Origin: Christiangramia lutea
GTDB lineage: Bacteria > Bacteroidota > Bacteroidia > Flavobacteriales > Flavobacteriaceae
DNA length: 64,000 nucleotides
NCBI RefSeq assembly: GCF_022489035.1
Contig: NZ_JAKVTV010000002.1
Location: 186,001-250,000 of the forward strand
Direction: 5' to 3'
The notes beneath the pieces were generated by a model. That model had not been told where the DNA came from. It worked only from the letters and a program-made list of their open reading frames with translations, and searched no databases. How positions within the stretch are numbered: the first letter of the stretch is position 1; each line of letters starts with the position of its first letter. A program made the translations under genes and the position numbers. Shown here one piece after another: positions 1 to 8,717 of this stretch.

Positions 1-160
1 AAATTCTATTTATCCGGAATCGATGACATCGGTCATAGATGTATATAACATATTCTCTCTAATTTTATATAAAGGCTAAAACTCATGTAAAACACTGTAA
101 AACAGATGTTTGAACTGGTTTGTAATCTGTTTATCTTTAATATGGTAAAACTTCAAAGTA

Positions 161-934
161 GTGGAAAATAACATTTGGTATAAAACCAGGGCATTTTTCG
201 AAGAGGCCGGCGGAATAGTAATTTTCACTGGACGTTTCTTCAGTGAGGTGTTTAAACCGCCATTTGAATTTAAGGAGCTTTTGAGGCAGTGTTACCAGAT
301 GGGAAATAAATCACTACTTCTGGTTGGGGTCACAGGCTTTATACTAGGTTTGGTGTTTACTCTACAATCAAGGCCTACGCTTATGGAGTTTGGTGCCGAA
401 TCCTGGATGCCCTCGATGGTTAGTATTTCTATTGTGAGAGAGATAGGTTCTGTGATCATCGCTCTAATTTGTGCAGGGAAGATTGGTTCAGGGATTGGAG
501 CTGAACTTGGATCTATGAGGGTGACCGAGCAAATAGACGCGATGGAGGTATCTGGTACCAATCCGTTTAAGTACCTGGTGGTAACCAGGATAGTGGCAAC
601 CACCTTAATGCTGCCTTTGCTTGTTTTGATTGGGGATGCCATAGCTTTATTCGGTTCGGCGATCATCGAAAATCTAAAGGGGGAGGTAAGCTTTCTTTTA
701 TATTTCAATCAGGTGTTTGATGCCCTAACTTTTGCAGATTTGATACCTGCAACCATCAAAACTTTCTTTTTCGGTTTTGCCATAGGCCTGGTTGGATGTT
801 ACAAAGGCTATTATTGTTCAAAGGGGACTATGGGGGTAGGAGAGGCTTCAAATTCAGCAGTAGTATATACTTCCATGCTTTTATTTGTTATTGACTTTAT
901 AGCTGTATTCGTAGCTGATATATTTAATGGATGA
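161..934 (+). CDS. mlaE: MlaE-family ABC transporter permease
   Basis: Inner-membrane permease of an Mla/Ttg2-type phospholipid transporter that moves lipids between the inner and outer membranes. The 257-residue protein has the family length, several hydrophobic segments (about 50-75, 145-170, 195-215 and 235-255) and the typical stretch around residues 108-130 with ELGSMRVTEQIDAMEV. The start is the GTG at 161; the ATG at 142 is out of frame and closes after nine codons. The stop codon overlaps the start of the ATPase gene (ATGATGA), so the two are translationally coupled, and mlaD follows. Family assignment is firm. What lipid is carried, and whether the complex still works given the stop codon in the next gene, cannot be read from the sequence. 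Confidence 0.93.
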   Translation: MENNIWYKTRAFFEEAGGIVIFTGRFFSEVFKPPFEFKELLRQCYQMGNKSLLLVGVTGFILGLVFTLQSRPTLMEFGAESWMPSMVSISIVREIGSVIIALICAGKIGSGIGAELGSMRVTEQIDAMEVSGTNPFKYLVVTRIVATTLMLPLLVLIGDAIALFGSAIIENLKGEVSFLLYFNQVFDALTFADLIPATIKTFFFGFAIGLVGCYKGYYCSKGTMGVGEASNSAVVYTSMLLFVIDFIAVFVADIFNG

Positions 935-1686
935 TGACAAAGATCATTAATAGAGAACCCATTCTTGAGATCAAGGATCTAAAAAAATCCTTCGGGGATC
1001 AACATGTCTTGAATGGTTTTAATCTCAAGCTTTTCGAAGGAGAGAATCTTGTGGTTATGGGTAAATAGGGTTCAGGAAAGTCTGTGATGATCAAATGCCT
1101 GGTTGGTTTAATGCAGGCTGACAGTGGTGTTATCCGGATCAAAGACGAAGATATTGAGGTTCTGGGAAGGGCCGAACTTGATCTTTTAAGGACAAACATT
1201 GGATTTTTATTCCAGGGAAGTGCCTTGTATGATTCTATGACGGTAAGGGAAAATCTTGAATTTCCATTAAGAAGACATAAGGAGAAACTCAAGATGAAAG
1301 AAGACAATGAGACTTTGGTTTTGGAAGCTTTGAAGAATGTAGGACTGGAGCATACCGTAGACCTAATGCCATCTGAACTTTCCGGAGGAATGCAGAGAAG
1401 AGTAGCCCTCGCAAGAGCTTTGATTCTTAAACCTGAGATCATATTGTATGATGAACCTACCACAGGGCTAGATCCCATTACTTCAAAGGAAATCATCCAG
1501 CTTACGCGAAATATTCAGGATACTTATAATACATCCTCTCTTATTATAACTCATGATGTGGATTGTGCCAGGGTTATCTCCAACAGGATGATTCTACTCG
1601 TAGATGGTATAAACTATATAGAAGGGTCTTTTGATGAACTTGTAAGGTCTCAGGATCCCAAAGTAAAAGCCTTTTTTAAAAATTAG
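931..1686 (+). pseudogene. mlaF: MlaF-type ABC transporter ATPase interrupted by an in-frame amber codon
   Basis: ATPase subunit that would drive the MlaE permease. Read from ATG 931 (or 934), the frame codes 251 residues of normal MlaF length, but codon 46 at 1066-1068 is TAG. It falls inside the Walker A loop: the frame reads GK-stop-GSGKS, where the family has Ser, so a single TCG to TAG change explains it. Everything downstream is intact: signature LSGGMQRRVALARAL, Walker B ILYDEPTTGLDP and the IITHD switch histidine. A restart at GTG 1084 would lack the Walker A lysine and could not hydrolyse ATP. Alternatives are a recent null mutation, an assembly or base-call error, or suppression. 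The surrounding operon shows no other decay, which favours a recent change or an error. Confidence 0.85.
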
Positions 1687-1691
1687 CGATC

Positions 1692-2678
1692 ATGGAAAAA
1701 ACAACATCTCAAAAAATAAAACTGGGTGTCTTCGTAGTAACAGGCATGCTTATCCTGATAGCGGCACTTTATTTTATCGGGAACCGGCAACATATATTCA
1801 CAAGGAATATCCCGGTATTTGCTGAATTTGAAAATGTAAATGGTTTACAAATTGGAAACAACGTAAGGTATTCGGGAATTAATGTTGGAACTGTAAGTAA
1901 GATCAGGATGCTTGAAGAATCCAGGATTCTGGTCCAGATGATGGTTGAGGAGTCTACTGGCAGTTTCATCAAAAAAGATGCTATTGCCACTATAGGTTCA
2001 GATGGGCTGGTAGGAAGTATGGTCGTTAATATTTTACCTGGAAACCAGAATTTAGCAGCCATAATTCCAGGAGATACCATTGCAACTTATAGTAGGATAG
2101 GAGCCGATGATATGCTTTCAACCCTTAATGTTACTAATGAAAATGCGGCTTTACTAACCTCAGACCTTCTGAAGATCACCAATAAAATTTTAGAGGCTAA
2201 GGGAACTTTGGGTGTCCTGGTGAGTGATTCTTTACTTGCCAAGGACATTAAAATAACTTTGGAAAATCTTAAGGAGACCAGTGCTCAAACAAACCGGGCT
2301 ATGAAAAAGATTAACCGCGAACTTTCAGAAATAAAATTGAATGAAAGTGTTGCAGGAACCTTATTAACCGATACAATTTCAAGGGATAGAATAGAAAATG
2401 TTATTAAGAACCTTGATTCATCTACCAACAGTATTGTTGAGATCATGCGAAACGTGGAATTAATAATAGAGGAAATAAGAGAGGGTGAAGGAGCTTTTAA
2501 TTACCTAACCCAGGATAAGGAGCTAGTTCAGAATTTAGACACCACCATGGTTAATATCAAAGAGTCTTCCATTAAAATGAATGAAAACATGGAGGCGCTA
2601 AGACATAACTGGTTCTTTCGTGGATATTTCAGGAAGTTGGAAAAACAAAAAAGAAAAGAGGAAAAGAAGAATAAGTAA
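1692..2678 (+). CDS. mlaD: MlaD-family MCE domain substrate-binding protein
   Basis: Periplasmic lipid-binding subunit of the Mla transporter, anchored by one N-terminal membrane helix (about residues 10-30). The MCE domain follows at about 38-117, including GNNVRYSGINVGTVSKI and the closing hydrophobic strand GLVGSMVVNILPG. Residues 150-328 are mainly helical and would form the hexameric tunnel or coiled region; the C-terminus is very Lys-rich. It begins six bases after the ATPase stop, completing an mlaE-mlaF-mlaD operon. The protein is intact, in contrast to the interrupted ATPase upstream. Family is secure; the lipid substrate is not known. Confidence 0.92.
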   Translation: MEKTTSQKIKLGVFVVTGMLILIAALYFIGNRQHIFTRNIPVFAEFENVNGLQIGNNVRYSGINVGTVSKIRMLEESRILVQMMVEESTGSFIKKDAIATIGSDGLVGSMVVNILPGNQNLAAIIPGDTIATYSRIGADDMLSTLNVTNENAALLTSDLLKITNKILEAKGTLGVLVSDSLLAKDIKITLENLKETSAQTNRAMKKINRELSEIKLNESVAGTLLTDTISRDRIENVIKNLDSSTNSIVEIMRNVELIIEEIREGEGAFNYLTQDKELVQNLDTTMVNIKESSIKMNENMEALRHNWFFRGYFRKLEKQKRKEEKKNK

Positions 2679-2787
2679 ACGATCTTTTAATTCCTGGTTT
2701 TATAATAGTTTAACAGAGCTTGTTTTATTCTTAACGAATTTGATTCGACATAATATTTATCTTCCGATTAAACCAAAATTATCGATT

Positions 2788-3333
2788 ATGAGGATTGCTA
2801 TTCTTTTTATTTTATTTCCAGTTTTATTAAGTGCACAAAAAGTAGCAGATAAATTCATTTTATCTCCTGCAGGTTTCGAGGATTCTGTGATAAGGGAATA
2901 CCCCGAAAAACCAGATTCTGAATTGTTCCTGGCTGCTAAGAAATGGGCAGATAATATTATTTCTAATCCTGTAGATGCTATAAGCAGGGAGATCGAAAAC
3001 CAGTATCTTGAATATAAAGTATTTGTACCACAGGCATTTTCTATAGAAGACGATGGCAGGACTTATACCTGGGATGCAATGTTTGATCTTTCTTTTAGAT
3101 TTAAAGATGAACTTATTCGTTATGATGTGGAAATTGTAGAACTTTCCAGCCCAGATGCACCAACATTTCAAATTGTTGGAGGAGAAAACGATTGGGCCTT
3201 TTATGCCATTAACAATGAGCCCTACCCCTTAACTTCAGATGCCAGAAAAATAATGGAGGAAACCGTGAATGATTTCATCAGGGGAGTATCAGCATACGTG
3301 AACCGGAATGCCAAAATTCCGGAGAAGAACTAA
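2788..3333 (+). CDS. Secreted protein of unknown function, DUF4468-like
   Basis: A 181-residue protein with a clean signal peptide at its N-terminus (MRIAILFILFPVLLSAQ), so probably periplasmic or surface exposed. The open frame extends upstream to 2620 inside mlaD, but that extension is highly basic and precedes a perfect signal peptide, so ATG 2788 is chosen. The mature part alternates charged and aromatic residues, with a beta-strand-rich middle (about 75-125) resembling the DUF4468 type of TBP-like fold; this likeness is weak. It lies downstream of mlaD and may be cotranscribed. I do not recognise a characterised function. Confidence 0.7.
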   Translation: MRIAILFILFPVLLSAQKVADKFILSPAGFEDSVIREYPEKPDSELFLAAKKWADNIISNPVDAISREIENQYLEYKVFVPQAFSIEDDGRTYTWDAMFDLSFRFKDELIRYDVEIVELSSPDAPTFQIVGGENDWAFYAINNEPYPLTSDARKIMEETVNDFIRGVSAYVNRNAKIPEKN

Positions 3334-3440
3334 AATTCATTTTAATCATATGTGTTACTCAAAAGATAATTAATTGATTTTTATCATATTTTAATAGGAG
3401 AGGAAGCTGTAAATTTACTAGAATCATAAAATTTATAGCC

Positions 3441-4274
3441 ATGAGAAGGATACTTGTTCCCACCGATTTTTCAGAAATTGCTGCTTATGCTTTGAAATAT
3501 GCCGCCAACCTCGCGGGTAATTCTAATGCTGAAATCGTCGCCTTGTACATGATAAACCGGGAGGATGCCTTCCTTAGCAGAAAGGAGGCTATGGAGCTTT
3601 ATGAAAATATCGATTATCACAAACGAATAAATGATTCTTTCGATGAATTCCTGAACCACGATTATTTAGATGGAATTAAGGTAAGCACTGAAATTCGCCG
3701 ACAAGTGGATTTTGAAAAGATAGGTGACCTCACTTCAGAATTAGATATAGATCTTATTGTTATTGGAACACACGGAGCTCAAGGTCTGGGCGGGATGTTA
3801 ATTGGTTCTAATACTGAAAAGGTAGTTAGAACAGCAGAGGTTCCTGTTCTGGTAGTAAAAAATAATCAGTCCTATTTTAAATTGAACAAAGTTATTATGG
3901 CTTGTGATTTCAATATTGAGATGAAAGATGCTTATAAAAAAGCCAGAACCTTTCTAAAGGATAATTCAATGGAGTATGACCTGGTATATATAAATACTCC
4001 AGAAGACTTTATGAGCACAACCATGATCGACGCTGAGGTTAAAAAATTTTATAAAGCTCTGGATATGGCAGATGCTGAAAGTCAGGATGAGGTGAAAATA
4101 TTCAATAATTATAACATTGAAGCAGGAGTTTATAACTATGCAAACAAGGTGAAAGCCGATCTTATTGTACTTCTTACCCATGGTAGAAAAGGTCTTGCCA
4201 GACTTATCTATAGTAGTTACGGAGAAAAAATGGCCAATCACTCAGAAATTCCTGTTCTTACTATTAAGGCCTGA
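3441..4274 (+). CDS. Universal stress protein with two UspA domains
   Basis: A 277-residue tandem UspA protein, cytoplasmic. The first domain (1-140) opens with RRILVPTDFSE and ends in the nucleotide-binding glycine motif GTHGAQGLGGMLIGSNTEKV. The second domain (about 150-277) is divergent at its start but keeps LLTHGRKGLARLIYSSYGEK near the C-terminus. Usp proteins bind ATP or AMP and help survive growth arrest, oxygen and energy stress. It sits directly upstream of a P-type cation ATPase in the same direction, a pairing often seen in Flavobacteria, with a 166-base gap. A joint role in ion or energy stress is an inference from position. Confidence 0.9.
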   Translation: MRRILVPTDFSEIAAYALKYAANLAGNSNAEIVALYMINREDAFLSRKEAMELYENIDYHKRINDSFDEFLNHDYLDGIKVSTEIRRQVDFEKIGDLTSELDIDLIVIGTHGAQGLGGMLIGSNTEKVVRTAEVPVLVVKNNQSYFKLNKVIMACDFNIEMKDAYKKARTFLKDNSMEYDLVYINTPEDFMSTTMIDAEVKKFYKALDMADAESQDEVKIFNNYNIEAGVYNYANKVKADLIVLLTHGRKGLARLIYSSYGEKMANHSEIPVLTIKA

Positions 4275-4285
4275 AATTTTTAGTA

Positions 4286-4304
4286 TAGCTTAAATTTTAA
4301 GCTA
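4286..4304. other. Near-perfect dyad between usp and P-type ATPase genes
   Basis: TAGCTTAAA and TTTAAGCTA form a 19-base dyad with one central base, just after the universal stress gene. No T-run follows on either strand, so it is a poor intrinsic terminator; it could be an mRNA 3' hairpin or an operator for the ATPase gene. Only the symmetry is seen. Confidence 0.4.
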
Positions 4305-4440
4305 CTTATGATTTCTACTAAAGGTTTTTCCTGAAAAACTTTTAATATAATTTTGATATTCAGTGATATGAATGGTTTCGTCAAGGTTTAAAAACGAATT
4401 TTCATTTATACCTGAAGATGCACTGTAGATAATAACAGTA

Positions 4441-7083
4441 ATGCTAAAAAACGCTTACAATCTAAGTGTAAAGGAGGTTATTGACCGCTTACAGTCTGAT
4501 CCTGATAACGGATTAAGCTCTAATGCGGTAAATGAACGTTTAAAAAGATTCGGGGAGAATAAACTAACTCGTAATAAACCAAAAACCGCCTGGCAAATTT
4601 TGCTGGATCAATTCCTAAGTCCTATCGTCTATATTCTGGTAGGTGCAATGTTTCTCGCATTATTCTTCAATGAGATCCTGGAAGCTATCGCCATACTATT
4701 GGTAATAATCATCAATACCGCTATTGGATTTTTTATGGAATTCCAGGCGGTAAAGTCTTTTACTGCCCTAAAGAAAATGGTGCAAACTCGCACTATGGTA
4801 GTTCGTGATGGTGTGACCAAGGAAATGGCTTCAATATCTCTGGTTCCTGGTGATATTATTTTCATTAATGAAGGAGATGTGATTCCAGCAGATGCCCGGT
4901 TGATCGAACAATCTGCCCTTCTTCTCAAAGAATCCATGCTCACAGGTGAAAGTGAAGACGTACCTAAGAACCTGGAGAAGTTGTCTTTGGGTCTTAGAAT
5001 CACTGAACAAAAGAATATGGTTTTCAATGGGACAGTTGTATCCCGTGGGAACGCGAAAGCTATAGTATGTGCAACTGGTGATAAAACAGCGATAGGAGAA
5101 ATAAATATAATGACTCAAAAAGCGGAAGATAGATCAGCTCCACTTCAAAAAAAGCTGACGACCTTAACATACTGGCTTATTATCTTCACCTTGGTCCTGG
5201 CCGCAATAATAGCGGTTTCAGGATTTTTCACTTCGGCAGATACTGAATTAATGCTGAAAACAGCCATCGCCCTGGCAGTAGCGGCTATTCCAGAAGGCCT
5301 TCCCGTGGTCGCAACGATTACCTTAGCCAGGGGAATGGTTAAATTATCTAAACAGCAGGTGGTGATCAAAAACCTCGATTCAGTTCAAACTTTAGGGGAG
5401 ACCAACACGATTTGTACAGATAAAACTGGAACTCTCACCGAGAATAAAATGAAGGTTAGGACTGTTGAGTTTGAAGATCATAAGATTGAATTAGAGAATG
5501 GTATTGAAAGACTCCCAAATAAAACTCGGCATAACGTGTTTGAAGAACTGGTGAGAGTTGCGGTTCTATGTAATTATTCCAATCCTGCTAAGCTAAATAA
5601 ACATGGCGATGTCATAGACCAGGCACTTATGGAATTCACTTCAGAGTTAGGGATTAACGTTGAGAAAATTATAAAAGATCATCCTGAGAGTCATGATTAC
5701 CCTTTTGATGTAGAATTAAAACTTATGGCTACTGTAAATCATCTAAATAAAGAATTTTTAGTTTGTGTTAAAGGTGCCCCGGAAAATGTTCTGCAACATT
5801 GTACTTCCATTATGGTTGATGATAAGGTAGTTCCTTTAACAGACAAGAAATATTGGCTGGATAAGATCGATTTGCTTGCTTCAAAAGGACTGAAAGTACT
5901 TGCCTTTGCCAGGAAGATCATCAAATCTAAAGAAACTAATAAACATTCCTGTATAGATAAACTTACCTTATTGGGAATTGTTGGCTTTCTAGATCCTCCC
6001 AGGGAAGATATCAAACAAACCATTCAGATTTACAGAGAGGCCGGTATAGATGTAAAAATGCTTACCGGAGATCATCCTGGGACCGCTATGAATATTGCTG
6101 AATCAATTGGAATTTTTGAGAATGAAGAACTCGCGAAAAGGGTGATAGTTGGAGCAGACTATTCAGATTTTAATAATATCGATTCAGATGAGAAATCCGG
6201 ATTATTGAGAGCAAATGTCTTTGCCAGAATGCTGCCACAACAAAAACTGCAACTAATCAAATTTTTCCAAAAAAACCAGGGTGTGGTGGGTATGCTGGGT
6301 GATGGTGTTAATGATGCTCCTGCATTAAAGGCGGCCGATATTGGTATTGCAATGGGTATTCGGGGTACAGAAGCGGCTAAGGAAGCAGCCGATGTTATTC
6401 TTTTAGATGATAAATTCACGGCTATAAAACTAGCGATACATCAGGGCAGGGCGATCTTTGAAAATATCAGATATTTCGTAATATTTCTGATCTCCTGCAA
6501 TCTCGCTGAGGTTATATCGGTATCTGTAGCTTCCTTTACTAAATTACCTATGCCATTATTACCTATGCAGATATTGTACCTGAACCTGGTGACAGATATC
6601 TTTCCGGCACTGGCTCTAGGTTTAGGGAAGGGTAGTAAAGGCATTATGAAAAATAAACCAAGACCTCCCGGAGAGGCAATTCTTACCAGGAAGCACTGGA
6701 GTAGCACAGTGATGTATGGAATATCAATTACTTTAAGTGTAATTGGGGTGGTGATTTATGCACACGGATTCATGAAGGCTTCTTTCATGGAGACAAACAA
6801 TATGGCTTTTAATACGCTTGTTTTTGCTCAACTGATTAACGTATTCAATTTGCCGGGCAGAAAAACTTCATTTTGGAAAAATGAGATTACTCAAAATAAA
6901 TGGATATGGATTGCATTAGCCTTATCTGTAATAATCACCTACCTGGGATATAGTATTCCGTTTTTAAGTGATGTTCTATCTCTTGGAGATCTTAGCTTTT
7001 ATCAGGTATATATCTCTATACTTTTTGCTGTTCTCTCATTGGTGATATCTCAAATTCTTAAAAGATCAGGCGTTATAAGTTGA
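4441..7083 (+). CDS. P-type cation-transporting ATPase, P2 (calcium-pump-like) family
   Basis: An 880-residue inner-membrane pump of normal length for P2 ATPases. Order: N-terminal cation-ATPase domain (1-70), membrane helices 1-2, actuator domain with TGES at 168-171, helices 3-4 with the PEGLP bend, phosphorylation motif DKTGTLT with the phospho-aspartate at residue 327, nucleotide-binding domain with KGAPE, hinge GDGVND at 620-625, then helices 5-10. The helix 6 motif NLVTDIFPALALG is typical of calcium or broad cation exporters and there is no N-terminal heavy-metal domain, so this is not a copper or zinc pump. The ion (calcium, manganese, sodium or proton-coupled) is inferred only. A strong terminator follows at 7140. 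Confidence 0.92.
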   Translation: MLKNAYNLSVKEVIDRLQSDPDNGLSSNAVNERLKRFGENKLTRNKPKTAWQILLDQFLSPIVYILVGAMFLALFFNEILEAIAILLVIIINTAIGFFMEFQAVKSFTALKKMVQTRTMVVRDGVTKEMASISLVPGDIIFINEGDVIPADARLIEQSALLLKESMLTGESEDVPKNLEKLSLGLRITEQKNMVFNGTVVSRGNAKAIVCATGDKTAIGEINIMTQKAEDRSAPLQKKLTTLTYWLIIFTLVLAAIIAVSGFFTSADTELMLKTAIALAVAAIPEGLPVVATITLARGMVKLSKQQVVIKNLDSVQTLGETNTICTDKTGTLTENKMKVRTVEFEDHKIELENGIERLPNKTRHNVFEELVRVAVLCNYSNPAKLNKHGDVIDQALMEFTSELGINVEKIIKDHPESHDYPFDVELKLMATVNHLNKEFLVCVKGAPENVLQHCTSIMVDDKVVPLTDKKYWLDKIDLLASKGLKVLAFARKIIKSKETNKHSCIDKLTLLGIVGFLDPPREDIKQTIQIYREAGIDVKMLTGDHPGTAMNIAESIGIFENEELAKRVIVGADYSDFNNIDSDEKSGLLRANVFARMLPQQKLQLIKFFQKNQGVVGMLGDGVNDAPALKAADIGIAMGIRGTEAAKEAADVILLDDKFTAIKLAIHQGRAIFENIRYFVIFLISCNLAEVISVSVASFTKLPMPLLPMQILYLNLVTDIFPALALGLGKGSKGIMKNKPRPPGEAILTRKHWSSTVMYGISITLSVIGVVIYAHGFMKASFMETNNMAFNTLVFAQLINVFNLPGRKTSFWKNEITQNKWIWIALALSVIITYLGYSIPFLSDVLSLGDLSFYQVYISILFAVLSLVISQILKRSGVIS

Positions 7084-7139
7084 AATGAAGATTACAATTT
7101 CTGTGAAAAAGTAAAGAACGTGAATTTATTTCATAAAAA

Positions 7140-7161
7140 AACCCTTCAATTTTGAAGGGTT
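7140..7161. terminator. Bidirectional intrinsic terminator
   Basis: AACCCTTCAA and TTGAAGGGTT pair around two bases, with an A-run before and ten Ts after. It ends the P-type ATPase transcript on + and the tRNA-Met transcript on the other strand. Confidence 0.85.
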
Positions 7162-7170
7162 TTTTTTTTG

Positions 7171-7244
7171 TAGCGAGACCGAGATTTGAACTCGGGACCT
7201 CCGGGTTATGAATCCGACGCTCTAACCAACTGAGCTACCTCGCC
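7171..7244 (-). tRNA. tRNA-Met (CAT anticodon)
   Basis: Read on the minus strand, the 74 bases fold as a tRNA: acceptor GGCGAGG/TCTCGCT with two G-U ends, D-arm GCTC/GAGC, anticodon loop TTCATAA with CAT, and T-arm CCGAG-TTCAAAT-CTCGG. The anticodon stem has an A-C mismatch at its loop-side pair (positions 31-39). The discriminator is A and no CCA is encoded, as is common in Bacteroidota. An elongator methionine tRNA is most likely, since the initiator's three G-C pairs in the anticodon stem are absent; a tRNA-Ile2 precursor (CAT later modified) is a less likely alternative. It stands alone between the ATPase gene and the START-like gene. Confidence 0.93.
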
Positions 7245-7433
7245 ATAGAATTTTCCATTCTTATGAAACCTTGCGATGCCTTGTCATCCAAGGCGTCACG
7301 GCTTTCTGTGAATGCGGGTGCAAATATAAAAACAATTTGTTTTGACACAAACTTTATTTTCTAAAATATTTATTTTGATTTCTTTTAATAATTCATATTA
7401 ATATCTATATTGCCCGAAACTAATTAATCAAAA

Positions 7434-7820
7434 ATGGAAGAAAAGATAAAGTACGAAATGGAGTTTCCAATTCAAGCTTCTCCTTCATTACTGTTTCAAT
7501 ATATTTCAACTCCCTCAGGTCTAAGTGAATGGTATGCCGATAATGTGAATTCCCGGGGGGAATTTTTTACTTTTATATGGGAAGGTAGCGAAGAGAAGGC
7601 AAAGCTCGTTAGTAAGAAGAGTGATGAGCGAATAAAATTCAAATGGATTGACGATGAAGATACTCCTTACTTTTTTGAATTACGTATTCAGGTAGATGAT
7701 ATTACAAAGGATGTTTCCCTTATGATCACCGATTTTGCTGAAGAAGATGAAATTGATGAAGGTAAGATGCTATGGGAAAATATGGTTTCAGACCTTAAAC
7801 AGATTCTGGGATCGGCCTAG
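7434..7820 (+). CDS. START-like (SRPBCC/AHSA1-type) domain protein
   Basis: A 128-residue cytoplasmic protein consisting of one helix-grip domain. It starts with the usual strand and helix (KYEMEFPIQASPSLLFQYIS) and the STPSGLSEWYADNV segment that lines the ligand cavity in this superfamily, followed by WEGSEEKA and an acidic C-terminal helix. The family binds hydrophobic ligands or assists Hsp90-like chaperones; the ligand here is unknown. It is a single gene ended by the hairpin at 7847. The fold call is good, the function open. Confidence 0.8.
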   Translation: MEEKIKYEMEFPIQASPSLLFQYISTPSGLSEWYADNVNSRGEFFTFIWEGSEEKAKLVSKKSDERIKFKWIDDEDTPYFFELRIQVDDITKDVSLMITDFAEEDEIDEGKMLWENMVSDLKQILGSA

Positions 7821-7838
7821 AATTCTTATTATAAATAT

Positions 7839-7846
7839 TACCTTTG
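7839..7846 (+). promoter_or_regulatory. Candidate -7 box TACCTTTG inside a terminator
   Basis: TACCTTTG matches the Bacteroidota TAnnTTTG -7 element and ends one base before the terminator hairpin of the upstream gene. Transcription would begin a few bases into the hairpin and reach ATG 7872 with a leader of about 20 bases. No clear TTG -33 element was confirmed. Confidence 0.5.
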
Positions 7847-7871
7847 CCCCGTTTTTAAACGGGGTTTTTTT
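7847..7871 (+). terminator. Intrinsic terminator abutting the next start codon
   Basis: CCCCGTTT and AAACGGGG pair around two bases, followed by seven Ts. The T-run touches ATG 7872, so the aminotransferase gene has no room for a separate leader between hairpin and start. Confidence 0.8.
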
Positions 7872-8717
7872 ATGATTAATCTAGACGGAAAAATTGTTAA
7901 GGAAGAAGAAGCGAAATTGTCGGTATTAAATCGTGGTTTTGCTTATGGAGATTCAGTATTTGAAACTATTCGTGTTATCAGCGGGAAGATCATGTTCTGG
8001 GAAGATCACTATTTTCGTTTAATGGCTTCAATGAGAATTATGAGAATGGAAATTCCTTCTAATTTTTCACCAGAGTTTCTGGAAGAGGAAATTGGAAATA
8101 TAATTGAAGCCAACGATCTAAATACTTCGCCTGCCAGGATCAGGTTTGCCGTTTACAGGTTGCAGGGTGGATATTATACGCCAGCCACCAGAGATATAGG
8201 TTATGTGATTAGTGTGGAACCTATGGAAGATTCTTTCTACCTTTTCAATGATAAGCCTTATGAAATTGAATTATTTAAGGATCATTATGTAAATAGCGGA
8301 TTGTTATCTTCTATAAAATCCAATAATCGCGCAGTTAATGTGCTTGGTAGTATTTACGCCAGGGAAAACGACTATGATAATTGCCTGCTATTAAACGAAA
8401 AAAAGGGAGTAGTAGAAGCTTTAAATGGGAATGTTTTCTTGGTAAAAGGAAATGTTATTAAAACTCCTCCAATATCTGATGGTGCATTAAACGGGATCAT
8501 TAGAAAACAGATCTTAAATATCCTTAAGAAGACAGAGGACTATCAGCTTGAGGAGACTTCAATTTCTCCTTTCGAATTACAGAAGGCAGATGAACTTTTC
8601 ATCACGAATGTTGCACAGGGAATTCAGCAGGTAAGCAAATACCGAAAAAAGGAATTTAAAAATGTAGTTGCTAAAGACTTGTTGAGCAAGCTGAATGTTA
8701 AGGCACGTCTTGGTTAA
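7872..8717 (+). CDS. Class IV PLP-dependent aminotransferase (BCAT / D-amino acid / ADC lyase type)
   Basis: A 281-residue fold-type IV PLP enzyme. It shows the N-terminal MINLDGKIV strand and NRGFAYGDSVFETIRV, the catalytic lysine at about residue 149 in SSIKSNNRAVNVLGSIYA, the EALNGNVFLVKGN segment that holds PLP, and the conserved C-terminal ELFITNVAQGIQQV. The family includes branched-chain and D-amino acid aminotransferases and 4-amino-4-deoxychorismate lyase (PabC); the sequence alone does not decide between them, though PabC-like use is common for single copies in Bacteroidota. Its start touches the terminator of the previous gene, and its stop overlaps the convergent yqgE stop by four bases. 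Confidence 0.87.
   Translation: MINLDGKIVKEEEAKLSVLNRGFAYGDSVFETIRVISGKIMFWEDHYFRLMASMRIMRMEIPSNFSPEFLEEEIGNIIEANDLNTSPARIRFAVYRLQGGYYTPATRDIGYVISVEPMEDSFYLFNDKPYEIELFKDHYVNSGLLSSIKSNNRAVNVLGSIYARENDYDNCLLLNEKKGVVEALNGNVFLVKGNVIKTPPISDGALNGIIRKQILNILKKTEDYQLEETSISPFELQKADELFITNVAQGIQQVSKYRKKEFKNVVAKDLLSKLNVKARLG

Noticed and set aside
2620-2787. N-terminal extension of the secreted protein gene
   Set aside because: It overlaps mlaD, is extremely basic, and precedes a perfect signal peptide at 2788.
4286-4304. Dyad after the universal stress gene as a terminator
   Set aside because: No T-run on either strand and almost no loop; kept only as an uncertain dyad.
7171-7244. tRNA-Met as an integration site
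   Set aside because: No integrase or repeat of its 3' end nearby; the element uses the intergenic target at 38465 instead.
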